Program-made: the position numbers and the translations under genes | DNA from: CAZOKZ01 sp964580585 | Lineage (GTDB): Bacteria; Sumerlaeota; Sumerlaeia; SLMS01; JAHLLQ01 | Direction of reading: 5' to 3' | Assembly: GCA_964580585.1 (NCBI GenBank) | Contig: CAZOKZ010000038.1 | Location: 1-44,973 of the forward strand | Length of the DNA: 44,973 nucleotides | Part shown: positions 24,777 through 33,944 of the stretch, in pieces | Numbering within the stretch: position 1 is the stretch's first letter | How the letters are laid out: every line of letters starts with the position of its first letter | The notes under the pieces: model-generated | Seen by the model: only the letters and a program-made list of their open reading frames with translations | What the model was told of the DNA's origin: nothing | Databases searched by the model: none

Positions 24777-26432
24777 TCAGCTTGCGTTCCCCGGCGGAAT
24801 CAGGCGGAACCAGTAAAATCCGTGCGGCCCGAGTGTGATCAGGTAGGGCAGTTCACCGATCAGCGGGAAATTGATGTCTCCGAACAAGTCAATGGGTCGC
24901 CAGCCCGCGTAGTGACGCAAGTCCAGTTCCACGAATTGGCTGAACCGCGACAGGTTGTTGACCGCCATGACGACGGTGCCGTCGTGCTCGCGCAGGTAAG
25001 CAAGCACATGCTGATTTTCGGGGTAGAGGAACTCGATTTCGCCACGCCCGAACACGGGATAGCGTTTGCGAATCGCCAGCACCAGCCGCAGCCAGTTTAA
25101 AAACGACGACGAGGTGCGCGACTGGGCTTCTACGTTGGTGCCCTGATAGTTGTAGCCCGGGTCCAAAATCAACGGAGCGCACAAACGCCCCGGATCGGCT
25201 TCCGAAAACCCAGCGTTACGGTTGTCGTTCCATTGCATGGGCGTGCGCACGCCGGATCGGTCGCCCAGATAGAAGTTATCGCCCATTCCGATTTCATCGC
25301 CGTAATACAAAATCGGACTGCCGGGCAACGTGAGGAGCAGGCTGTGCGCCAGTTCGATCGCACGGCGGTTTTTATCCATCAGCGGGAACAGACGGCGCCG
25401 GATGCCAATGTTGATCCGCATGCGCGGGTCCTTGGCGTATTCCGAATACATATAGTCGCGTTCTTCGTCGGTCACCATTTCGAGCGTCAGTTCGTCGTGA
25501 TTGCGCAGGAACATCGCCCATTGGCATTGTTCGGGAATTTTCGGGAGAATCTTGATGATGTTTTCGATCGGATTGCGGTTTTCCTGGCGAATAGCCATGA
25601 AAATACGGGGCATGATGGGGAAATTGAACGCCATCTGGAATTCGTCGTTGTCGCCAAAATATTCGGCCACGTCCTGGGGCCATTGATTGGCCTCGGCCAG
25701 CAGCAATGCTCCGGGGTGATGTTGATTCACAAAGGAGCGCATCTCTTTACAGAAGTCGTGTGTTTCTGGCAGGTTTTCGCAATTGGTCCCTTCGCGTTCG
25801 AACAGGTAGGGCACCGCGTCCACGCGGAAGCCATCGAGCCCTTTGGACAGCCAGAAGTCGATGATGTTGAGCATCTCGTCGCGCACGGCGGGATTATCGA
25901 AATTCAGATCCGGCTGGTGGCTGAAAAACCGATGCCAGTAGTATTGGCGCGATTCCGCGTGGTAAGCCCAGTTTGAGGCTTCCGTGTCGCAGAAAATAAT
26001 GCGAACTTCCTTGAATTTATTGGGATTATCTGACCAGACATAATAATCGTGATGAGGCGAATCCGGGTCTGCCAACGCTTCCCTGAACCAGGGGTGTTCG
26101 CTGCTGGTGTGATTGACAACCAGATCGGCGATGACACGGATACCGCGCTCGTGGGCGGCTTCGAGAAAATTCTCGAAATCGCGCATCGTACCATAATCCG
26201 GGTGAATGTTGTAATAATCGGCGATGTCGTAACCATCGTCGCGCAGAGGCGACGGATACATCGGCAATAACCAGATACAGGTTACACCCAAGTCGCGGAT
26301 ATAGTCGAGTTTTTCGCGCAAACCGATAAAATCGCCAATTCCGTCCGCGTTTCCATCGCGGAACGATCGCACGAAGACTTCATAAAAAACAGCATCCTTG
26401 TACCAATCAAGTTGGCTTCGGTCCAAAGGCAT
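24777..26432 (-). CDS. treS: trehalose synthase (maltose alpha-D-glucosyltransferase)
   Basis: The 551-residue GH13_16 enzyme interconverts maltose and trehalose. The N-terminus LDWYKDAVFYEVFVRSFRDG is typical. GH13 regions are visible: DLVVNHTSSEHPW (region I), GFRVDAVPYL with the nucleophile Asp (II), LLLAEANQWP with the acid Glu (III) and FLRNHDELTLEM (IV). The GDRSGVRTPMQWN segment is characteristic of TreS. No maltokinase domain is fused. Met at 26432 (MPLDRSQ) was chosen because it starts close to the conserved WYKDAV and has AGGAG about 12 bases upstream; the frame is open to 26528. Confidence 0.95.
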   Translation of the reverse strand: MPLDRSQLDWYKDAVFYEVFVRSFRDGNADGIGDFIGLREKLDYIRDLGVTCIWLLPMYPSPLRDDGYDIADYYNIHPDYGTMRDFENFLEAAHERGIRVIADLVVNHTSSEHPWFREALADPDSPHHDYYVWSDNPNKFKEVRIIFCDTEASNWAYHAESRQYYWHRFFSHQPDLNFDNPAVRDEMLNIIDFWLSKGLDGFRVDAVPYLFEREGTNCENLPETHDFCKEMRSFVNQHHPGALLLAEANQWPQDVAEYFGDNDEFQMAFNFPIMPRIFMAIRQENRNPIENIIKILPKIPEQCQWAMFLRNHDELTLEMVTDEERDYMYSEYAKDPRMRINIGIRRRLFPLMDKNRRAIELAHSLLLTLPGSPILYYGDEIGMGDNFYLGDRSGVRTPMQWNDNRNAGFSEADPGRLCAPLILDPGYNYQGTNVEAQSRTSSSFLNWLRLVLAIRKRYPVFGRGEIEFLYPENQHVLAYLREHDGTVVMAVNNLSRFSQFVELDLRHYAGWRPIDLFGDINFPLIGELPYLITLGPHGFYWFRLIPPGNAS

Positions 26433-26567
26433 GGATTCAAGGGGCTCCTGATGATAGGGATGGGGCGATTCGCTTCGAGATGGTTCAATCCATGAGCAAC
26501 CCTTGCAAAAGCCGCACCCGGGGGGCAAGGATGGATGACCTTGCGAAATTCATTGGGGCAAAGGCGC

Positions 26568-28277
26568 TCAAACGTATTTTTGTCGGATCACTTCCACGGG
26601 AAGACATTTGGACACATAAATGTAGTATCCGCCGATTCGTTGCTGGAATCGGTAGCCATCGAGAATGGCAGCGCGCATGGCGGGCGTGAAGCCCTGGAAA
26701 ACCTGGTTTTCGTTCGCGATATCCTGAATGGTGACAATCAGGCTGAAATGTTTGCCGCTTCGTAAATCGTCAACGAACGACGATTCGTCCCATTTTTCTT
26801 CCTTGGCGAGCTGTGACATGATGAACGGTTGGTAAAGCACCTCTTTGCCTGCCAGAAGCGTAAAAATCGGCTCTTCGCACAACACGTCGCTCCGCATTTC
26901 CGAAACCATCAATTGGACTTTACTGTATTGTACGGCATTGGCGGCCACAGGTCCGGGCTCGAACAGAGCAACCATGGGACGATTAGTCGCGTTTTTTCCC
27001 CGCCAGAAGTCCAGTGGTACTTCGAGGCGAAAAGCGTGCAGCGTCAGGAGCGCGATTGCGGTAACGACTAAAACACGGGTGAAAACCGGATTCCGGCTGC
27101 TTGCGTCCTTCCGGTTATCGAGTGATTTGAATACGCGCGCCAATGCAAGGCCGAAGCAGAGCGCCACGGTGGCGTGGAATTCGAGCAGGTAGTTTGCCGC
27201 GGCACCTGCTTTACCGGTGCTGGTCAGCGACAACGCGGCAAGAATCACAAAGGCGACTGAAACGGGAAATGCCCCCGAGCGATGGCCCGGAGTTTCTGGT
27301 TCGACCTCAGGCGATGGCTCTGATGTTCGTAGGTTCGAGGAGTCAATTGAGATACAGGCAAGTAAAGCAAGCAACGCCAGTAGTTTGTATCGTTCAAAAA
27401 ACCAGAGGTGCTTTAGCCAGATGGCGATTTGCCCCTCGACCATTTCGTTGGCATTGTATGCCACGGTATGGAGGAGGAACTGGCCGTTTGTAAAGGCGTG
27501 GGCGAAGGCCAGCAAGCCGCCGTTCAATACAATCATCACCACGCAGAACAGCCCGGCACGTCGAAAATCGCGTTGCCAGAGCATGCCCGCCAGCGCCGCT
27601 GCGGGGGCAATAATCTGGGTTTGTTTGGTGAAAAACGCTGCCGTAAACAGAAGACAGCCGAGGACAAATCCCCCTTGGCGATGGCGCGAAGTGATCGCTA
27701 CCAACCCCCACAGGCCAAATGCAATCGCGGGCAGATCCACTCGGGCAAACGCGATCCAGTTATTGACGTCCCAGGTGCCGAGAAACATCCCGATGGCCAG
27801 CACGGCGGGAAGCACGGCGTCGGTTTCACGGATCAGAAATTGGGTCAATGCCGCGATGATCGCTAAAACAGCCAGTAACACGATCGCTCGCCCCAGCGGA
27901 AGACTAGGTTGTGCGAATGCCATCAATCCACCCACAAGTGCGGGATAAATGGGGGGATAATTCCCCACCAGGTAGGGCGATTCTTCGATGGGCTGGTAGA
28001 TGGACTCGCCCCGGGCCAGTTTCATTGCCTGGTCGAGAAGAAAGCCTTCTTCGCGGTCGAGTTGATAAGGGTAATTCATGGCGTCGGCGGAACGCTGGAT
28101 CGGCTTGTAAGCCGCCAGGAGAAGCAAAATCAACGCAGGAAGCAGCGCCACTCGGGTCCAAAACGCCCAGGGAGTTATTGGTTGGGTCGATGGATTACGG
28201 GAACCCGTCGAGCCCTCCGGTGGGACGTCGGCGGAGGGAACTTCTTCCTCTGGGCGGGGCAACGCGTCGTCGCTCAT
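26568..28277 (-). CDS. GT-C type integral membrane glycosyltransferase-like protein
   Basis: The 569-residue protein has about ten hydrophobic helices starting near residue 35. The first loop holds YQLDREEGFLLDQAMKLARG, the acidic motif typical of GT-C polyprenol-phosphate sugar transferases (families 39, 83, 87). A soluble C-terminal part (about 430-569) carries LCEEPIFTLLAG and is probably periplasmic. It likely moves a sugar from a lipid-phosphate donor onto an envelope glycan or protein; donor and acceptor are unknown. It lies 28 bases downstream of the family 9 glycosyltransferase, so the two are probably co-transcribed. Confidence 0.72.
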   Translation of the reverse strand: MSDDALPRPEEEVPSADVPPEGSTGSRNPSTQPITPWAFWTRVALLPALILLLLAAYKPIQRSADAMNYPYQLDREEGFLLDQAMKLARGESIYQPIEESPYLVGNYPPIYPALVGGLMAFAQPSLPLGRAIVLLAVLAIIAALTQFLIRETDAVLPAVLAIGMFLGTWDVNNWIAFARVDLPAIAFGLWGLVAITSRHRQGGFVLGCLLFTAAFFTKQTQIIAPAAALAGMLWQRDFRRAGLFCVVMIVLNGGLLAFAHAFTNGQFLLHTVAYNANEMVEGQIAIWLKHLWFFERYKLLALLALLACISIDSSNLRTSEPSPEVEPETPGHRSGAFPVSVAFVILAALSLTSTGKAGAAANYLLEFHATVALCFGLALARVFKSLDNRKDASSRNPVFTRVLVVTAIALLTLHAFRLEVPLDFWRGKNATNRPMVALFEPGPVAANAVQYSKVQLMVSEMRSDVLCEEPIFTLLAGKEVLYQPFIMSQLAKEEKWDESSFVDDLRSGKHFSLIVTIQDIANENQVFQGFTPAMRAAILDGYRFQQRIGGYYIYVSKCLPVEVIRQKYV

Positions 28278-28305
28278 GGGGCGGATTGAAACTTTCCGTG
28301 GAGAG

Positions 28306-29460
28306 TCAGGAGCAGGTCATTGCAGCAAATGATCGAAGAACGGCTGCTTCGACCGATTGTGCGGTCAGCGCTTGCATACAGGAAGGTCGGACGTCGCATT
28401 CCTTCAGATAACAGGGCGAGCATCCGTAATCGGTTATCAGTTTTTCTCCGCGTCCAAACAGATCGACTTCCTGGTGGCAGGTTGGGCCGAAAAATGCCAC
28501 GACCTGCTTATTGAGCGCGATTCCAACGTGCATCGCAAGGCTGTCGGACGACAGCACCACGTTCGTGTTTTCCACGAGGGCGAAGAAAACTTCGAGGGAG
28601 TTGTCTGTCCCGGAATCGAAGACCGTTTGGTCGGCTAGTTCGCCTGCCCGCGACATCAATTCAGCGTGTAACGATGCTTCTCGAGGCCCACCCAGCAGCA
28701 GCAGGCGCATGTCGCCTCGCCGCCCGAGCGATTCGATCAGGGCAGAGAAACCCTCGACCGTCCAGGCTTTTGTGGCAAAGACGGGGCCGCATCCCGTGTT
28801 GACGCCGATAATCGGTTTGTCGCGCGGAATGCCAATCGCGGCGAGACGTTTTTCTGCACTCGTACGCGCGGTGTTGGAAATCGTCAGGTTATACTCGTCG
28901 TTTTGATATTCCAGTTCGACCATATCGTACAGAATCTGCTGATGAGTCAGCGTATTTTGGTGATACTTGAGTTCGTCGGAAAGTCCAAGGCGCAGGGCGT
29001 GCATTGAACCTTCGTTCCAAACCGTTACGCGGTTATGGTCAGTCGGTGCGTAGCCTAATTTTCGGCTGGCGCTGAGTTTTCGGGAAAGCGCAAGGGCTTC
29101 GGCGTCTTTATCCAGGCAGATCAGAACGTCGAATCGACGACCTTCGAGTGCCAGCAACCCAGCGGGGGTGAAAGCTCGAACTTCGTTGACGAGCGGGTCG
29201 CGAACGATCGGTTCGCTGCCGGACGCTGTCAGCCACGTAATCCACGATTGAGGGTAGGTACGCTTGAGTCCGGTGAGTAGGCATTTTGAGCGTAACGCGT
29301 CGCCCATCGCGCCTAGTTTGATGATCAGAATTTCCGCTCCACGCGGGTCGTAATGCGGGCATTCCGGACAGCCATCGTTTTTATGACACGGCTTATAACC
29401 CGAATAAAACCGGCAATCTGTCTTTATCTGATCGAGTGCAATATGGGCAAACGAGGTCAC
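28306..29460 (-). CDS. family 9 glycosyltransferase (heptosyltransferase-like) with Cys-rich N-terminus
   Basis: The 384-residue protein has the GT9 GT-B fold. The N-domain is IIKLGAMGDALRSKCLLTGL; the C-domain shows LLLGGPREASLHAEL, SSDSLAMHVGIALNKQVVAFFGPT and the late SPCYLKECDVRPSCM. GT9 enzymes transfer heptose from ADP-heptose (or related donors) to lipopolysaccharide core. An extra N-terminal segment (about 14-41) holds four cysteines and a histidine (CRFYSGYKPCHKNDGCPECP), which may bind metal. The start is GTG with AGGA eight bases upstream. It probably uses ADP-heptose made by the fusion enzyme at 8679-9944. Confidence 0.85.
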   Translation of the reverse strand: MTSFAHIALDQIKTDCRFYSGYKPCHKNDGCPECPHYDPRGAEILIIKLGAMGDALRSKCLLTGLKRTYPQSWITWLTASGSEPIVRDPLVNEVRAFTPAGLLALEGRRFDVLICLDKDAEALALSRKLSASRKLGYAPTDHNRVTVWNEGSMHALRLGLSDELKYHQNTLTHQQILYDMVELEYQNDEYNLTISNTARTSAEKRLAAIGIPRDKPIIGVNTGCGPVFATKAWTVEGFSALIESLGRRGDMRLLLLGGPREASLHAELMSRAGELADQTVFDSGTDNSLEVFFALVENTNVVLSSDSLAMHVGIALNKQVVAFFGPTCHQEVDLFGRGEKLITDYGCSPCYLKECDVRPSCMQALTAQSVEAAVLRSFAAMTCS

Positions 29461-29540
29461 GGAGTTATCCTGGGTTTTGGGTCAGGGTTGAAGTCGTTTC
29501 AAGTCGAACCCTATTCCAAGCGTGTCATGCCGCCAAGGGC

Positions 29541-29575
29541 AAAAAAACTCGCCGCCGCATGGTGGCGGCGGCGAG
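29541..29575 (-). terminator. intrinsic terminator after clpC
   Basis: An 11-bp GC stem (29548-29558 with 29565-29575) is followed on the - strand by seven T residues (complement of 29541-29547). It lies 24 bases after the clpC stop and closes the mcsA-mcsB-clpC operon. Confidence 0.92.
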
Positions 29576-29599
29576 GGAGAGGTCGGGGTCGAGGCGTTC

Positions 29600-32125
29600 T
29601 CAGTTCGTGCCGCTTAATGCGGGTTCTTCTTCGGTCTTTTCCTTATCCTGCTTTTGAACGTCGAAGGTCAGGTTTTCGCTGTCTTCGCCCATGTGCGCGG
29701 TGACTTCGCAGCCTTCGCTGACTTCGCCGGAAATGAGCATCAGGGAAAGTGGATCTTCGAGATAGTTCTGGATCACGCGACGCAGCGGACGCGCGCCGTA
29801 TTCCGGATCGTAGCCTTTGTTGACCAGGAACTCGCGGACATTTTCGTCCAACGTCAGAGTGATGGATTTTTCGAGCAGCCGTTTGTTCAGACGATCCATC
29901 ATGATGTTGACGATTTCGTTGATGTCGTCGTGCGTCAACGAATGGAACACCACGATTTCGTCCAGACGATTCAGGAACTCGGGGTTGAAGACTTTCTTCA
30001 CTTCCACCATCACCTTGGACTTCATCGAATCGTAATCGATGTCGTCGCTCTGGGCCTGGAAACCGAGCGAGCCACCGCTTTTGATGCGGCGCGTGCCGAC
30101 GTTCGAGGTCAGAATGATGATCGTGTTTCGGAAGTCCACCACGTGGCCCCAGCTATCGGTCAGGCGCCCATCATCGAGCACCTGGAGCAACAGCGAGAAG
30201 ACGTCCGGGTGAGCTTTTTCGATTTCGTCGAGCAACACGACCGAGTACGGGCGTTGACGAACTTTCTCGGTCAACTGGCCGCCTTCTTCGTAACCCACGT
30301 ATCCTGGAGGCGCACCCAGCAGGCGAGACACACTGTATTTCTCCATGTACTCGCTCATATCGATGCGGATCAGCGCATCCTGGCTGCCGAAAAGGAACTC
30401 GGCGAGCGTTTTGGCCAGTTCGGTTTTTCCGACACCGGTCGGGCCGAGGAACACGAATGAACCTGCCGGGCGTGCCGGATCTTTCAGGCCAGACCGCGAA
30501 CGGCGAATGGCCTTGCAGATGGTCTCGATGGCTTCGCGTTGCGAAATCACGCGGCGGCCAAGCTCTTCTTCCATGCGGACCAGCTTGCGGGTTTCTTCTT
30601 CTTCGAGACGAACGAGCGGCACACCAGTCCACTTGGAGATAATGTAAGCAACATCGTTATCTTCAATGGTTTGAAGTTGTTCTGTGTCGGCTTTTTTACG
30701 ATGCCACTCGGCGATCAGCTCGTCTTTTTTCTCGGTCAGGTCATCGCGTTTCGTTTTGATTTCGGCGCATTTTTCGAACTCCTGCTGGTTTTTGAACTCA
30801 CGCAGTTGTTCTTCCAGTTTCTGGATTTCCTTCTCCAAATTCTTGACGTCCTGTGGCTTCATATTGGCCTGCAGGCGCGCGCGCGATCCAGCCTCATCGA
30901 TGACGTCGATAGCTTTATCCGGCAAGTGCCGGTCCGTGACGTAGCGATCCGACAGCAGCACCGCCGCGCGGATGGCTTCGTCGCTGATAATCACGTTGTG
31001 GTGGCTCTCGTAGCGGGGACGAAGACCCTTGAGGATTTCAACCGCCTGATCCGCAGATGGGGGATTGATGACGATGCTCTGGAAGCGACGTTCCAACGCG
31101 CCGTCCTTTTCGATGTACTTGCGGTATTCTTCGAGCGTTGTGGCGCCGATGCACTGGATTTCGCCGCGGCTCAGAGCGGGTTTCAGCATGTTGCTGGCGT
31201 CGATGGCTCCTTCGGCGGCGCCCGCGCCGACGAGCGTGTGCAGCTCGTCGATGAAGATCAGCACGTCCTGGCTGCGCGAAATTTCCTGCATGATCGCTTT
31301 CAGGCGTTCCTCGAACTGGCCACGGTATTTTGTGCCGGCGACGATGGCTGCCAGGTCCAGCGAAAGCAGGCGTTTATCGACCAGCAGGTCGGGAATATCG
31401 GCGCTAACGATGCGTTGAGCGAGGCCTTCGACGATGGCTGTTTTGCCCACGCCCGGCTCACCGAGCAGAATCGGGTTGTTCTTGGTGCGGCGGCACAAAA
31501 CCTGAAGGATGCGCTCGATTTCGTCCTCGCGTCCGATCACCGGGTCCAACTTGCTTTCGCGAGCCAGTTGGGTCAGATCACGGCCAAACGTATCGAGTGC
31601 CGGCGTCTTGGATTTTTCGCTCGGTTCATTGCCAAGCTGCGATTTTCCACTGCTCATCGGGCTGGTGCCCGCCGTGGGCGAGTTGCCTTCGATCAGGTTG
31701 AGGACTTCACGCTTAACTTTATTGAAATCAATGTTGAACTGGCGCAGGCAACGGGCGGCCAGCGTGTTTTCTTCCTTGATCAACGCGAGCAGCAGATGCT
31801 CGGTGCCGATCCAGTTGTGGCGCAGTTGCTTGGCGATATTGCGTGCGGATTCGATGACCTTTTTGGCTTCCACGTTCTGCGGAAAAATCCCAACAGTTGG
31901 ACCTTTGCCGACTTCAAGCATGCGCTCGAGTTCGAGTTTCAGGTCGTCGAGGTCGATCCCCAGGTTCAGCAGTGTTTGCACCGCCAGGCCTTCGGCTTTG
32001 CGGATGATGCCGAGCAGAAAGTGCTCGGGGCCGATATAGTCGTGTCCGAGTCGGCCCGCCTCGTTACGGGACTGACGCATGACTTCTTTCCAGCCCGGTG
32101 TGAAGGGGGTTTCATTGATCGGCAT
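29600..32125 (-). CDS. clpC: ClpC AAA+ unfoldase of the ClpCP protease
   Basis: The 841-residue Hsp100 unfoldase has a double Clp N-domain (about 1-145), AAA domain 1 with GEPGVGKTAIVEGL and IFIDELHTLVGAG, a short UVR-like middle domain (about 420-470, FEKCAEIKTKRDDL) and AAA domain 2 with GPTGVGKTELAKTL and VLLDEIEKAHPDV. LGFQAQ near residue 725 fits the loop that docks ClpP. The short middle domain separates it from ClpB. It probably degrades arginine-phosphorylated proteins marked by McsB. A GAGGAGGT ribosome-binding site precedes the ATG, and a putative promoter lies upstream at 32203-32233. Confidence 0.95.
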   Translation of the reverse strand: MPINETPFTPGWKEVMRQSRNEAGRLGHDYIGPEHFLLGIIRKAEGLAVQTLLNLGIDLDDLKLELERMLEVGKGPTVGIFPQNVEAKKVIESARNIAKQLRHNWIGTEHLLLALIKEENTLAARCLRQFNIDFNKVKREVLNLIEGNSPTAGTSPMSSGKSQLGNEPSEKSKTPALDTFGRDLTQLARESKLDPVIGREDEIERILQVLCRRTKNNPILLGEPGVGKTAIVEGLAQRIVSADIPDLLVDKRLLSLDLAAIVAGTKYRGQFEERLKAIMQEISRSQDVLIFIDELHTLVGAGAAEGAIDASNMLKPALSRGEIQCIGATTLEEYRKYIEKDGALERRFQSIVINPPSADQAVEILKGLRPRYESHHNVIISDEAIRAAVLLSDRYVTDRHLPDKAIDVIDEAGSRARLQANMKPQDVKNLEKEIQKLEEQLREFKNQQEFEKCAEIKTKRDDLTEKKDELIAEWHRKKADTEQLQTIEDNDVAYIISKWTGVPLVRLEEEETRKLVRMEEELGRRVISQREAIETICKAIRRSRSGLKDPARPAGSFVFLGPTGVGKTELAKTLAEFLFGSQDALIRIDMSEYMEKYSVSRLLGAPPGYVGYEEGGQLTEKVRQRPYSVVLLDEIEKAHPDVFSLLLQVLDDGRLTDSWGHVVDFRNTIIILTSNVGTRRIKSGGSLGFQAQSDDIDYDSMKSKVMVEVKKVFNPEFLNRLDEIVVFHSLTHDDINEIVNIMMDRLNKRLLEKSITLTLDENVREFLVNKGYDPEYGARPLRRVIQNYLEDPLSLMLISGEVSEGCEVTAHMGEDSENLTFDVQKQDKEKTEEEPALSGTN

Positions 32126-32202
32126 GGGGGGTGACCTCCTCGGGGGTTTCTTGCGCGATGTCGTGCGGGGTCAGGGGGTGAAGGCTTGATTTCATTCGGT
32201 CC

Positions 32203-32233
32203 AGTATAGGGTCCGGTTCGGGTGCAGTGTCAA
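32203..32233 (-). promoter_or_regulatory. putative sigma-70 promoter for clpC
   Basis: On the - strand a perfect TTGACA (complement of 32228-32233) is followed after 19 bases by TATACT (complement of 32203-32208). The spacer is two bases longer than ideal. It lies in the 170-base gap between mcsB and clpC, so clpC may have its own start of transcription besides read-through from mcsA-mcsB. Confidence 0.5.
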
Positions 32234-32295
32234 TAAATCCCGTAAAACTGTGGGTCAATGTGGACTGGATTCCCAATGTTTTTTACACCCTTGTC

Positions 32296-33360
32296 CTAAT
32301 TTTGTTCACTTGAGCGCAAAATCCGTTCTCTTAAGTAGAGTGCGCGGAGTTCGTCGCGTGACACTTCGTCGTTTCCGTTCTTGCCTTTCAGGTGTTCCAG
32401 GTGTGCCGGCTGAATTTCAAAAACCAGCTTGTTTAAATCTTCGTGTCCCAATTTCTGGAAGTATCCTTGATCGATTCCAAGGCGTATTCGGCTGAGGAGC
32501 ATCATGGCTTCGGTGGAATCTATTTTCCGTGCATAGTGCAACAGGCCGAAACTGCGCCAGATGTAATCCTCGGTCGAGGCTTCGTGGTGTTTGAAGAGCT
32601 CCAACCGGGCTTCTTCTTCCTTTTCGACGATTCGTTGAATCACGCTTTCCAGGGTTTGCACGATTTGCTCGACGGATCGACCCAACGTGATTTCGTTCGA
32701 GATCTGATACAAGTCTCCGGTGAAGTCGGAGTTCTCTCCGTCGAATCCCCGCACGGTCAGACCGTGATGGGTGATGCCCTGGAGGGCGTTTTCCACTTCT
32801 TTGAGCAGCGTCAGTCCCGGAAGGTGCAACATGACCGAGGCACGGAATCCGGTGCCGACATTCGTTGGACAAGCAGTCAGGTATCCGAGTTTCTCGGAAT
32901 AGGCAAATCCGACGATTTTCGACATGGCATTGTCGATTTCGTCCAGCCGTTCGACGGCTTGCGCGATGTTCAGCCCAGGACGAATGACCTGGATGCGAAG
33001 GTGGTCTTCCTCATTCACCAGGATCGAAGCCATGCCGTCGGGCGAGACGTAAGCCATCAGGTGTTCTCCGCCGCGTTCCATTTCCTTGCTGATCACGCGG
33101 CTCTCTTTCAGGAACCGCCGGTCCATGCGTCCCAGTTTACATAATTCGAGACGATCGAACGTTTTCAGGAATTCGGATTTGGCGACTCGTTCCTGAATGA
33201 ACTTGTCCACGCGTTGAAGGATCTCGGGGCGGGCATGGGGCGAGAAGGGAAACCCAGCCAGATTGCGTGCGTAGCGGGCGCGGCTGGAAATGGCCACGTG
33301 CGTGGCTGGAGCGGTTTGCTTCAGCCAGTTGTCCGATATGTCGAATATGCGATGGGCCAC
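32296..33360 (-). CDS. mcsB: protein arginine kinase McsB
   Basis: The 354-residue protein resembles the phosphagen-kinase family member McsB, which phosphorylates arginine side chains and marks proteins for ClpCP. Visible motifs are SSRARYARNLAGFPFSPHA, HLRIQVIRPGLNIAQA, the signature YLTACPTNVGTGFRASVMLH and the late VSRDELRALYLRERIL. Length is typical. The start is GTG, two bases after the mcsA stop codon (TGATTGTG), so translation is coupled. The McsB activator is McsA, encoded just upstream. Confidence 0.95.
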   Translation of the reverse strand: MAHRIFDISDNWLKQTAPATHVAISSRARYARNLAGFPFSPHARPEILQRVDKFIQERVAKSEFLKTFDRLELCKLGRMDRRFLKESRVISKEMERGGEHLMAYVSPDGMASILVNEEDHLRIQVIRPGLNIAQAVERLDEIDNAMSKIVGFAYSEKLGYLTACPTNVGTGFRASVMLHLPGLTLLKEVENALQGITHHGLTVRGFDGENSDFTGDLYQISNEITLGRSVEQIVQTLESVIQRIVEKEEEARLELFKHHEASTEDYIWRSFGLLHYARKIDSTEAMMLLSRIRLGIDQGYFQKLGHEDLNKLVFEIQPAHLEHLKGKNGNDEVSRDELRALYLRERILRSSEQN

Positions 33361-33362
33361 AA

Positions 33363-33944
33363 TCAGTTCTCTTCGGTGGGTTTGTCTTTGGGCTGGACTT
33401 CGGGTTCCTCGGCGGCGCTGTTGATTTTCTTCTCCAACCGGGTGATTTCATCGCGAAGAAAAGCGGCGCGTTCGAAATCTTCGTATTCGATGCACAGCTT
33501 CAGTTCTGAACGCGCTTCGCTCAATTGCTCCTGCCACTCGGCCAATCGAGAGGGGGGCTCTTCGCCGTCGGTTACGTGCTCGGTGGTGCGATGGTACTTG
33601 GCCAGGTCTTCTTCCAGTTCCGCTGCAAAGGCTTCGTAGCAATCCGGACAGCCGAGCATCAAGGTTGACTTGTAAACGGAATAATCCAATCCGCACGAGG
33701 GGCAAGGGTCGGGAGTCTGCACATGACGGCCTTCTTCCAACTTGGTCATCTGGGCTTTTTGTTGTTTGAGCAATTCCTTCAGCATGATGTCGATGTTCTG
33801 ATGCTTCTCGAAAATCTTTTTCTGATAGGGACTTGCTTCGGAAGCGCAGACTTGACAGAGGCAAATCTGGTACGGATTGCCGCCCTTTTCTACGCGGGTG
33901 AGCTTCACCACGGCATCGTCTTTGCCACATCGTTCACATTTCAT
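33363..33944 (-). CDS. mcsA: McsA, zinc-finger activator of McsB
   Basis: The 193-residue protein has four cysteine pairs (CERC at the start, CQVC, CPSC, CPDC), expected to bind zinc, and a C-terminal UVR motif (about 145-180, LSEARSELKLCIEYEDFERA). McsA binds and activates the McsB kinase and, in Firmicutes, helps control CtsR. Met at 33944 starts directly with the first zinc finger (MKCERCGK) and gives the normal length; an ATG at 34016 would add 24 unlike residues. It is first in the mcsA-mcsB-clpC operon. No ctsR is seen. Confidence 0.93.
   Translation of the reverse strand: MKCERCGKDDAVVKLTRVEKGGNPYQICLCQVCASEASPYQKKIFEKHQNIDIMLKELLKQQKAQMTKLEEGRHVQTPDPCPSCGLDYSVYKSTLMLGCPDCYEAFAAELEEDLAKYHRTTEHVTDGEEPPSRLAEWQEQLSEARSELKLCIEYEDFERAAFLRDEITRLEKKINSAAEEPEVQPKDKPTEEN

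Noticed and set aside
32126..32295. Possible CtsR or CIRCE heat-shock operator before clpC
   Set aside because: Two TTGAC words occur, but there is no GGTCAAA heptad repeat with the right spacing and no CIRCE inverted repeat.
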